Shown: positions 34,737 through 41,996 of the stretch, one piece after another
Layout: the number at the start of each line of letters is the position of its first letter
Position numbering within the stretch: the stretch's first letter is position 1
NCBI GenBank assembly: GCA_943788935.1
Contig: CALSSE010000017.1
Span: 482,001-546,000, forward strand
Direction: 5' to 3'
Origin: an uncultured bacterium
Lineage (GTDB): Bacteria; Myxococcota_A; Bradymonadia; UBA7976; VGTA01
DNA: 64,000 nt
Program-made: the position numbers and the translations under genes
The notes under the pieces: model-generated
Told to the model about the DNA's origin: nothing
What the model saw: the letters and a program-made list of their open reading frames with translations, nothing else
Database searches by the model: none

Positions 34737-35459
34737 GTGGAGACAATGACTCCTAACGTCTCTTATTTTCTTGAGAGGTTTGCCGAGCTGATATTTAGTC
34801 CGTTCTCATTGATCATCGTGATGTTGTTTGTCGTCTTTATGATGGTGACCATCTCTGGTCGGTCAGAGCGGAGTAATTCGATTGAGGGATCTGTTCGTTT
34901 ATTTTATCATTATATCATTAAAGAGAATTGGACCATGCTCTGGGCAAACTTGAGCCCAAAACTAAGAGCAGACCTACTCAATGCCCAGCGCCCAGTGATC
35001 GCTGAGAGAGGACCTGCAGGAATTAAACAGCTGCAGCGTTTAGTACATAACCATCCGTCTACTTTCACTGAGCTCTCTCCCCGATTGGTGAGTAAGCATA
35101 TGGTACCACTCAAGCAAGAGCATCTTGAGATGTTGATGGTACATACTCGATGTCGTCCAGGAGGTCGAGTCATCACTCTCTGGTTTATACGTAGCTTACA
35201 TACCCAAGGGCACTGGTTTATTGAAGAAGTACTGATACATCCTAAGGGAGATGAGCCCCCCTATACACTCACAGGGAAGCGGTTCCCTAGTAAGAAGAAA
35301 AAGAAGAAAAAACAGACAGCAGGAGGTGAGCAGACTACAGGAGGTGAGCAGACTGCAGGAGGTGAGCAGACTGCAGGAGGTGAGCAGACTGCAGGAGGTG
35401 AGCAGGCTGCAGGAGAGAGACAGAGATCGGGAGATCATCAAGCGGCGGGAGAGGTCTAA
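34737..35459 (+). CDS. membrane-anchored protein with T-A-G-G-E-Q repeats
   Basis: 240 residues; start GTG at 34737, 8 bases after AGGAG (an ATG three codons later is less well placed). One membrane segment (about residues 20-40, rich in Leu/Val/Met) is followed by a folded soluble domain (about 50-180) with W-T-M-L-W-A-N-L-S and G-H-W-F-I-E-E-V. That pattern resembles the small NTF2-like lipoprotein domains that end in a short W-x-I/V motif. The C-terminus has seven Lys, then five T-A-G-G-E-Q repeats (18-bp units, one T-T-G-G-E-Q). The tail is probably disordered. Function unknown. Confidence 0.5.
   Translation: METMTPNVSYFLERFAELIFSPFSLIIVMLFVVFMMVTISGRSERSNSIEGSVRLFYHYIIKENWTMLWANLSPKLRADLLNAQRPVIAERGPAGIKQLQRLVHNHPSTFTELSPRLVSKHMVPLKQEHLEMLMVHTRCRPGGRVITLWFIRSLHTQGHWFIEEVLIHPKGDEPPYTLTGKRFPSKKKKKKKQTAGGEQTTGGEQTAGGEQTAGGEQTAGGEQAAGERQRSGDHQAAGEV
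35316..35405 (+). repeat. 18-bp in-frame tandem repeat, five copies
   Basis: Units of ACAGCAGGAGGTGAGCAG encode T-A-G-G-E-Q. Most copies are identical at DNA level, indicating recent expansion. The preceding Lys tract resembles the poly-Lys end of the barrel at 13267-14316. Confidence 0.95.
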
Positions 35460-35511
35460 ACAAGAATTCTTCTTCGGAGAATAAACCTGATATGGCTGAG
35501 TGAGATCATTC

Positions 35512-36336
35512 TCACCAATAAGCGGAGAGAGCCTCTTTCATTTCTCTCACTCGATCTATGGAGACTGGAGCCGCTAGTGCCCCTCCTTCTTTGAGTGCCG
35601 TGCCTACGATTACTCCGGAGGCTAGAGGGGCGAGGGTGTGGAGATTATTATGGGAGAGACCAGAGCCAATATAGATGGGAGCAGCGTATCGGACAGCCTC
35701 TTGAGCTTCTCTGAGGAGTACATCGCTCACTGGCTCACCGGTGCCTGTTCCAGAGATGATGAGGGCATCGGCCCCTCCTCTCTTCCAGGTATCGAGAGCG
35801 GCTTGCTCAATAGTGAGCGGGGCTAAAGGGCTGGCGTGTTTGACCAAAACATCAGCGAAGATTTTAATGTGTTCAGCGCCGAGCTGTCTTCGGTAACGTA
35901 GCAGGGCAGCGGCTTCACCTTCAATGATCCCTTGATCAGTGACGTAAGCACCGGTGAGCACGTTAACTCGAATGAAGTGAGCGCCGGTGGCAGCGGCGAT
36001 CCCGAGTGCGGCGATCGCATCATTACGTAGGCAATTGATCCCTATCTGAACAGTGTTTGAAAGGGCTCGTAACTCTCTGGCGATCACGGTGAGCGCGGCG
36101 ACTTGATGTGGAGGAGCAGGGTCTTGACGAGTCCCTCTTTGGAAAGGCGCTGAGCCAAAATTCTCCACGATAATTCCCTCGACACCTCCCGCTAGTAAAG
36201 ATTTAGCATCATTAAGCGCCGCTTGATAGCTAGGCTCATAATCACCGAGTGACCCATGAGCATCACCGGGTAAGGCCGGTAGGTGGATTACTCCAATGAA
36301 GGTTGGATGAATCCGTGTTGGCTGTGATGTGCTCAT
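35512..36336 (-). CDS. BtpA-family (BtpA/SgcQ) TIM-barrel protein
   Basis: 274 residues from ATG 36336, with AAGGGA upstream; a longer reading to 36420 would add an atypical N-terminus. The family signature is G-V-I-H-L-P-A-L-P-G-D near the start, then G-G-V-E-G-I-I-V-E-N-F-G, I-R-V-N-V-L-T-G-A, and a C-terminal barrel end Y-I-G-S-G-L and G-V-I-V-G-T-A-L-K. BtpA is needed for stable photosystem I in cyanobacteria, but in other bacteria the family (with SgcQ) is of unknown function and its fold suggests a nucleoside or sugar lyase. Here there is no photosynthesis context. Cytoplasmic. Confidence 0.85.
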   Translation of the reverse strand: MSTSQPTRIHPTFIGVIHLPALPGDAHGSLGDYEPSYQAALNDAKSLLAGGVEGIIVENFGSAPFQRGTRQDPAPPHQVAALTVIARELRALSNTVQIGINCLRNDAIAALGIAAATGAHFIRVNVLTGAYVTDQGIIEGEAAALLRYRRQLGAEHIKIFADVLVKHASPLAPLTIEQAALDTWKRGGADALIISGTGTGEPVSDVLLREAQEAVRYAAPIYIGSGLSHNNLHTLAPLASGVIVGTALKEGGALAAPVSIDRVREMKEALSAYW

Positions 36337-36491
36337 CTTAGATGTCCCTTGGTAGCGATTGAATATGTCGTCATCATAATACTTCGCGTTATTAAACAAT
36401 GAACAAATTACATTAATCAATGCTTAGCTGTTATATATATAATTAGAATAAACTAAACTGATTTAAAGAAATTAAACGAGCTAAAAGTCAT

Positions 36492-37703
36492 ATGTATTTA
36501 GCAGATCATCACCACTCGACCCTTAATACCCATGTCTCTGCGACCCATGTCTCTGCGACCCATGTCTCTGCGACCCATGTCTCTGCGACCCGTCTTATAT
36601 TGGTCATCCTCCTCTCTTATTTTTCATTGGCTTGCGATGAAAACAGCGCTCCTCCGATCATTGGTGAGGGTAGAGATAGGATGGGTGAAGAGTTAGAGGT
36701 AAAGCCTTCTCGCGAGGATATGGGGCTCGTTGAGGATATGGGGCTCGTTGAGGATATGGGGCTCGTTGAGGATATGGGGCTCGTTGAGGATATGGGGCTC
36801 GTTGAGGATATGCGTATCATTGACGAAGTAGAGATCCTTGAGGATATGGAGTCCGTTGAGGATATGGAGTTCACTCAGGACATGGAGTCCGCTCAGGACA
36901 TGGAACCTGTTGAGGATATGGAGCTACCTTGCACAGAGGGGGAGCGAAGGCTAGCCTCTCCTTGTGGCTTTGAATCTTGTGAATCAGGGAGATGGAGTCC
37001 CAGTGAGCAGTTTGAGTATTGTAACGGTCACGATGATGACTGTGATGGTGTTACGGACGAACAGCCGCAGACACAGAGGACGACGTGTTGTACTGATATG
37101 CGATGTATGGAGCTGCAATATTGTGAAGACGGGGCTTGTACCGAGCTCCCGGCAGGACAATGTATATTAAGTGGTGACTGTGCGGAGGATCATATCTGTG
37201 AAGATCAGCGATGTACCCCTATCTTTATCCCCTCCGATAATGCTTCGTCATGTGCACAGCCTGTCAATTTAAGGCGGGGATCGAATACCACTGTGACAGG
37301 AGATTATAGCAATAATCAGAGGCCTCGGAGCCTCTCAGGTTGTCGGTTCAATGATGAGATTGGCAACTCAGAGGGCTATGAGGTGATTTACTATCTTGAT
37401 CATCGCTTGAACTTATCGAGCACTTATTCACTGAGAGCTTCGGTGAGCGTGAACGAAGTGGATATTCCAATCTCTTTATCGGTCACCGAAGTATGCCCGG
37501 GCACTGATAGAAACGTACTCAGTTGTTTCAATAATTATAGATTAAATACCTCTCCCTCAGAAGTGAGAACAACGATGCTATTAGAGAATGGGAGAGAATA
37601 CTACTTCGTGATCGATACAATCGGGAGTACGCTACAGGATGAAATGAATCGTCAACGAGTTGGTTTTTCAGAGGTCAGCTATCAGCTCGCGATCACTTTA
37701 TAG
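36492..37703 (+). CDS. lipoprotein with repeat-extended signal peptide, D-M tract and one MopE motif
   Basis: 403 residues from ATG 36492. The N-terminus is strange: four T-H-V-S-A repeats (15-bp units) precede the hydrophobic core L-I-L-V-I-L-L-S-Y-F and the lipobox L-A-C. Then five V-E-D-M-G-L repeats (18-bp units) and further degenerate D-M copies form an acidic, Met-rich linker of about 70 residues. One MopE motif (C-N-G-H-D-D-D-C-D-G-V-T-D-E), a Cys-rich segment and a beta-rich C-terminus (about 250-400) complete it. Likely an outer-surface lipoprotein; function unknown. Confidence 0.65.
   Translation: MYLADHHHSTLNTHVSATHVSATHVSATHVSATRLILVILLSYFSLACDENSAPPIIGEGRDRMGEELEVKPSREDMGLVEDMGLVEDMGLVEDMGLVEDMGLVEDMRIIDEVEILEDMESVEDMEFTQDMESAQDMEPVEDMELPCTEGERRLASPCGFESCESGRWSPSEQFEYCNGHDDDCDGVTDEQPQTQRTTCCTDMRCMELQYCEDGACTELPAGQCILSGDCAEDHICEDQRCTPIFIPSDNASSCAQPVNLRRGSNTTVTGDYSNNQRPRSLSGCRFNDEIGNSEGYEVIYYLDHRLNLSSTYSLRASVSVNEVDIPISLSVTEVCPGTDRNVLSCFNNYRLNTSPSEVRTTMLLENGREYYFVIDTIGSTLQDEMNRQRVGFSEVSYQLAITL
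36528..36587 (+). repeat. 15-bp tandem repeat, four copies, in the signal-peptide n-region
   Basis: ACCCATGTCTCTGCG is repeated four times without a mismatch and encodes T-H-V-S-A. Each copy also carries an ATG in a second frame. Confidence 0.95.
36714..36803 (+). repeat. 18-bp tandem repeat, five copies, in the acidic linker
   Basis: GAGGATATGGGGCTCGTT repeated five times without mismatch, encoding E-D-M-G-L-V. Degenerate copies continue downstream to about 36930. Confidence 0.95.
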
Positions 37704-37749
37704 TTAATGAAGTCTAGAGTTAATGAAGTCTAGAGTTAATGAAGTCTAG
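37702..37749. repeat. 16-bp tandem repeat, three copies, after the stop codon
   Basis: AGTTAATGAAGTCTAG three times, with a partial fourth copy. The first copy overlaps the stop codon of the upstream lipoprotein gene. Non-coding. Confidence 0.95.
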
Positions 37750-37788
37750 AGTTGATGAAGAGAGATGCGTATACATCTGATTTGAGAT

Positions 37789-37807
37789 TGTTTCAAAACC
37801 TGAAACA
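37789..37807 (+). promoter_or_regulatory. palindrome TGTTTCA-N5-TGAAACA, candidate activator site
   Basis: A 7-bp perfect inverted repeat with a 5-base spacer lies about 190 bases before the predicted transcription start of the sulfur operon, the usual distance for an enhancer used with sigma-54. No T run follows, so it is not a terminator. Confidence 0.4.
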
Positions 37808-37962
37808 TGTGTTGTCTCATCTCAGTCAACCTCGCCTCTCTAACCATCTAGGTCTTCACGCTCATAGATGATCACATAGGTCGTCTCAATGCAGGTCACT
37901 CTCGGTGATGGTCGTTCAAGGTAATTTAAGAGGATCACTTGTTAATGCGCGACATATCCTTT

Positions 37963-37978
37963 TGGCACAGCTTATGCT
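37963..37978 (+). promoter_or_regulatory. candidate sigma-54 promoter of the sulfur operon
   Basis: TGGCACAGCTTATGCT matches the -24/-12 pattern with GG at 37964-37965 and GC at 37976-37977, exactly 10 bases apart. Transcription would start near 37989, about 97 bases before the ATG at 38086. Confidence 0.5.
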
Positions 37979-38085
37979 CTTGTAGGGTGGAGCTATTCTA
38001 GAGCGAAGAGGCTTACGTTAATGAAGCAGACCCTACCTCTCTAGTGTCGCCGCTGTATTTAATTCAAAATTCGATAGAGGAGATT

Positions 38086-38964
38086 ATGATGAGTATAACG
38101 ATAAGACCTGAGGTCACCGTCTTCTTCGAGAGCACATCTAATACTGTCACGAGCGTGGTTTGCGATCCGACCACCTCAAAGGTAGCGATCATTGACTCGG
38201 TATTAAATTTTGAGTACGCCTCAGGGCGCACAAGCACTACAGCAGCCGATGAGATTATCGAATTCATTAGAGCGAATAATTATGAAGTAGAGTGGGTGTT
38301 AGAGACACATGCTCACGCAGATCATCTCTCTGCCGCGCCCTATTTAAAGAGAGAGCTCGGAGGTAAAATCGCTATTGGAGAGCATATTAGGGATGTACAA
38401 AATGTATTTGGTGAGGTCTTTAAGGAGGGTGAGCTATTTTTACGAGATGGCTCTCAATTTGATCATCTCTTTAAAGATGGAGAGACCTTTAAGCTCGGTG
38501 AGATCACAGTCGAGGTCTTTTATACGCCTGGTCACACCCCAGCATGCGTGAGTTATCTTGTTGGAGATGCTTTGTTTGTGGGCGATACGCTCTTTATGCC
38601 TGATTTTGGAACCGCCCGCTGTGATTTCCCAGGAGGTTCAGCAGAGACGCTCTATCGATCTGTGCAGAGGCTCCTCACGCTCCCCGATAAGACGAGGATG
38701 TTTGTGGGACATGATTATAAGGCTGAGGGTCGAGATCTTTATGCTTGGGAAACGACAGTAGGTGAGCAGCGGACTAGAAATGTTCATGTGGGCATTGGTC
38801 AGGATATAGAGACTTTTATTAAGATGCGTATTAAACGAGACGCGACTCTCAATATGCCACGCTTGATTGTCCCCGCGATTCAAGTCAATATTCGAGCAGG
38901 CAATATGCCTGAGCCCGACCCTGAGGGGAGGATCTTTCTTAAGGTGCCTGTCAACGTACTATAA
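38086..38964 (+). CDS. persulfide dioxygenase-like metallo-beta-lactamase-fold hydrolase
   Basis: 293 residues; ATG at 38086 preceded by AGAGGAG. The metal-binding motif is T-H-A-H-A-D-H (His75, His77, Asp79, His80), followed by T-P-G-H-T, G-D-T-L-F and V-G-H-D-Y. In the persulfide dioxygenase (ETHE1/Blh) group a mononuclear iron oxidises glutathione persulfide to sulfite. The R-C-D-F-P-G-G-S stretch and the long C-terminal segment R-x-x-N-x-H-V-x-x-G match the bacterial type with the fused or neighbouring DUF442 protein. Cytoplasmic. The DUF442 gene starts 52 bases downstream, so the pair forms a sulfide or persulfide detoxification operon, with a sigma-54 promoter candidate. Confidence 0.85.
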   Translation: MMSITIRPEVTVFFESTSNTVTSVVCDPTTSKVAIIDSVLNFEYASGRTSTTAADEIIEFIRANNYEVEWVLETHAHADHLSAAPYLKRELGGKIAIGEHIRDVQNVFGEVFKEGELFLRDGSQFDHLFKDGETFKLGEITVEVFYTPGHTPACVSYLVGDALFVGDTLFMPDFGTARCDFPGGSAETLYRSVQRLLTLPDKTRMFVGHDYKAEGRDLYAWETTVGEQRTRNVHVGIGQDIETFIKMRIKRDATLNMPRLIVPAIQVNIRAGNMPEPDPEGRIFLKVPVNVL

Positions 38965-39016
38965 GGACCTCTTACGGATCTCTCAGAGGCTCGACCACCA
39001 CATGAGGAGATAGAAG

Positions 39017-39352
39017 ATGAATCTTACACAGCTCAGCGATCGAGTGTTTGTCGCCGGTCAAGTTTACCCACAAGAGATGAGTCAGCTCAAGGCAGAGGGA
39101 TTTGGGACAGTGATCTGTAATCGCCCCGACGGAGAGGAGCTACAACAGCCGACCGCCGCAGCGATTCAAGAGAGCGCAGAGGCTGCAGGGTTGACCTTTT
39201 TTTCAGTTCCCTTCAACCCCTCTAACCCTGATCCCAATATGGTGAAGGACTTCGCTGAGGCGATCAATGGGGCTGCTGAGGGACATATTCTCGCTTATTG
39301 TCGTTCCGGGAACCGCAGCTCTAGGTTATGGGCAGCGGTGTCACAGAGCTAG
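39017..39352 (+). CDS. DUF442 (Blh-type) sulfur transferase/phosphatase-like protein
   Basis: 111 residues, the normal length. It opens with L-S-D-R-V-F-V-A-G-Q-V and ends with A-Y-C-R-S-G-N-R-S-S-R, where Cys95 lies in a C-x5-R loop like that of dual-specificity phosphatases and rhodaneses. Family members fused to or encoded beside persulfide dioxygenases move sulfane sulfur (TIGR01244 family). Here it is a separate gene directly after the dioxygenase. Cytoplasmic. Confidence 0.85.
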   Translation: MNLTQLSDRVFVAGQVYPQEMSQLKAEGFGTVICNRPDGEELQQPTAAAIQESAEAAGLTFFSVPFNPSNPDPNMVKDFAEAINGAAEGHILAYCRSGNRSSRLWAAVSQS

Positions 39353-39363
39353 CGGTTAAACTC

Positions 39364-41712
39364 TCAACCACGGATGACGAGCTGTAGAGGCCCCTTGCCT
39401 CCTGCTCTCATCATGGAGAGTGTCTCACTCCGTGGATCACTTTGAGAGGCGAGATAAGTCTTCGTGAGAGCGAGAAAATGCTCCGCGTCATCCTTAGAGA
39501 CAGTGATCTCACCTTTCACATTACCTTGAGTCTGAAGCCTCTCTAAGAACGACTGATCTTCATCGCTGAGAGCGCTATCTTGATCACTTAGAGCTTTGAC
39601 ATCGAGGGTCCTCATATATCCGGTACGGAGATCTCCGTCTTCAAGATTTAAGTCTATTTTATGCTCTCCAATCATGAGTACATCGACGCTCTCGATTCGG
39701 TTACTAGGCTCATCACGACTAAAGCTACTCTTGGAGTCACCGGCGACCTTCTCATACTCTTTGAGGACTCGCTCTGGTTGAGAAGCCGCCTTGAGAGATT
39801 CAGTCATCTTTTGGGCGTTGAATACATCCTGCGGTGGCTCCGGTTCCCTTGGGGCCGGCTCTCGCTCCTTGCTCTTCTCATCGCGACGACGCTTAACCCT
39901 CTCGGCGATCTCATCGACTTCCCTCCAGGGGACTTTAGAGAGGCTCCCTACCCTCTGAGTCGAGATCCCTTCTCCTCCATCGAGGATCATCTCCACAATA
40001 TGGTCGACCTCAAAAGGTCCCTTAGCGCCTTGTTGAGGGCGTTGAACGTAGTATTTAGCGGTGAACGTATGTAGCGCATCAATCACCTCTGAGGCAGAGA
40101 GGCGAGCGGAGGCGGCAGGGTTTATTACCTTATTGAGAGAGGGTCGCCAAGTCTTGGGTATAGCGTTTATACCACCTACCGAGTCGATGAGGATACTCCC
40201 TAGAGAGTAGATGTCTGTGGCAGGGGTGAGCCGCTCTCCATTAAGCTGTTCAGGGGAGGCATAAGGATCAGATCGTTTACCGTCACCATCTAGTTCTAGC
40301 TCTTGGCAGGACACCCCAAAACCAGTTAAGACCGGTGTATTATCTTCTCTGAATTGGATGTTACAGGGGTGAATGTTATAGTGAACGATCCCTTGTGTAT
40401 GACAAGCATTGAGGCTCTCAAAGAGAGAGTTCCCGAGCTGCTTCATCTCATTGGGGCTTAATCGTCCTCTCGCCATACGATCTTCTAGAGTCTCATGTTG
40501 AAGAGGCTCGGTGATCATGTAAGGATCTTTGGTGGGTGTCCGACCCCAATCGAGGACTTGTAAGACAGCAGGGTGATTGATCGCCTTGAGAGAGCTGAGC
40601 TCATCTTTGAGTCGCTTATAGTAGTCACCACGGCGGGCAAGTTTCCCCTTGATAACATGTAGCGCTCCGGGTTTGCCATCGACGCTCATCACTGTCCATT
40701 GAGTCGCTTTTCTACTCGGTCGAGTGTGAAGTAACCATCCTCTAGTGAGATTCTCAAGAGAGAAAGCAGCCTCATCGATCTCGGGAACTTGGTGCCATCC
40801 TTGTTCACCGAGACAGACCTCTCCTTGATCGTTTGTGTAAGTAAGTTCATCAGCGCTCGCTCCGTGAGGACTGAGGATATTCATCGCGTCTTTGACCGAT
40901 TTTAGATCACCCTCGGTGAGCTCATCAGGGAGACCATTCATGACCTCTTGGGCATGACTAAAATCGCTCATTATACTCGCGAGCGCTGCTTCACAAACGC
41001 TAGTCATGGGATTATAAGGGGCCAAATTTTTCATAGCCTCTATGGTTTCCTCCATCTCGGTGATCTCTTGAGAGAGAAACTGATCTTGGAAGCGGGCGTG
41101 GAGTAAATAATAATCTTTTCTTTGGTTAGTGCTCAGCTCTTTAGGGTCAAGAGGAACGCTGTAAGAGTACATCGTATCAACGAGAGTACGAACTTGCTCT
41201 ATCGCCAACTTAATCTCTGTCGATGCGTTTTCTTGGGCGGTCAGTAGTTGGGCGCTTTTCTCCTTAATAAAGGAGAGCTCCGGCTGCATCTTTAGAAGGT
41301 CTGCTTGAACCGCAGCGACCTTTTCTTGGGTACTGAGGCTCGTAATACACTGGCGCTTCATGAGGTCGGAGAGCTGTTTGGGATCTAGCCCTTCGATTTG
41401 ACGAGTCTCCATCAGCTGTTCCATCAGTGGGTTGAGCTGTTTGAGGAGCACTTCCATCACTCGCGAGACGTTCTCTTGGTCATCTTTAAGATCTCCCAGG
41501 ATCTCTAAAATCTCTTGATTACTCGCCTCAAGTCGTCGATCGGAGACATACTCACAAAGCCCGCCGATCCCCTCAGCTAAGACCGCTCCCGCGGGGAGGA
41601 GTGAGGCGACAGCGATTCGAGCACACATCGATACTTCAGGCCCATATTGATCTACTAGTTTTCGCGCTTGTTGAGTGATCTTAATGAGCGTGTTCATAGA
41701 GCTTAGTTTCAT
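39364..41712 (-). CDS. protein kinase-like protein with degenerate active site (pseudokinase)
   Basis: 782 residues. Residues about 50-280 are helical, probably coiled coil, and the kinase domain spans about 340-520. The ATP lysine is plausible (H-V-I-K, Lys355). The catalytic loop, normally H-R-D, reads H-Y-N (444-446, N in place of the catalytic Asp), continuing I-H-P-C-N. The magnesium loop, normally D-F-G, reads G-F-G (464-466). The activation-segment end Y-A-S-P-E-Q is kept. So the fold is retained but phosphotransfer is unlikely. The C-terminal part is charged and helical with no known domain. It may be an allosteric scaffold. It is convergent with the sulfur operon and shares no promoter with neighbours. 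Confidence 0.8.
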   Translation of the reverse strand: MKLSSMNTLIKITQQARKLVDQYGPEVSMCARIAVASLLPAGAVLAEGIGGLCEYVSDRRLEASNQEILEILGDLKDDQENVSRVMEVLLKQLNPLMEQLMETRQIEGLDPKQLSDLMKRQCITSLSTQEKVAAVQADLLKMQPELSFIKEKSAQLLTAQENASTEIKLAIEQVRTLVDTMYSYSVPLDPKELSTNQRKDYYLLHARFQDQFLSQEITEMEETIEAMKNLAPYNPMTSVCEAALASIMSDFSHAQEVMNGLPDELTEGDLKSVKDAMNILSPHGASADELTYTNDQGEVCLGEQGWHQVPEIDEAAFSLENLTRGWLLHTRPSRKATQWTVMSVDGKPGALHVIKGKLARRGDYYKRLKDELSSLKAINHPAVLQVLDWGRTPTKDPYMITEPLQHETLEDRMARGRLSPNEMKQLGNSLFESLNACHTQGIVHYNIHPCNIQFREDNTPVLTGFGVSCQELELDGDGKRSDPYASPEQLNGERLTPATDIYSLGSILIDSVGGINAIPKTWRPSLNKVINPAASARLSASEVIDALHTFTAKYYVQRPQQGAKGPFEVDHIVEMILDGGEGISTQRVGSLSKVPWREVDEIAERVKRRRDEKSKEREPAPREPEPPQDVFNAQKMTESLKAASQPERVLKEYEKVAGDSKSSFSRDEPSNRIESVDVLMIGEHKIDLNLEDGDLRTGYMRTLDVKALSDQDSALSDEDQSFLERLQTQGNVKGEITVSKDDAEHFLALTKTYLASQSDPRSETLSMMRAGGKGPLQLVIRG

Positions 41713-41996
41713 TGAGAATGGTTTATACTATATATATCATAGCGGTTGATCTGCTCAGAGTTAAAGCGTAATTTATATAAGGTCTAAAATCATTGTTCTG
41801 ATTGATTCTTTATTAAACTCTGACCTTTATTTTTAATTTCACCCTCTAGCCTCTGTGTGTGATCTTTCACGGAATAACTTGAGGTTTTCTTCGGTTTAGG
41901 GTTTGTCTTTAATAAATGGTCTCTTATCGGCCAAAGAGCACAGAGACAGAGATTTAGAGCGATTCGCTCACTTCATTCAGTAGAGAAAGACCTTTA

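Noticed and set aside
35512..36336. Photosystem I assembly protein, implying a phototroph
   Set aside because: The BtpA family is widespread in non-photosynthetic bacteria and nothing else in the window points to photosynthesis.
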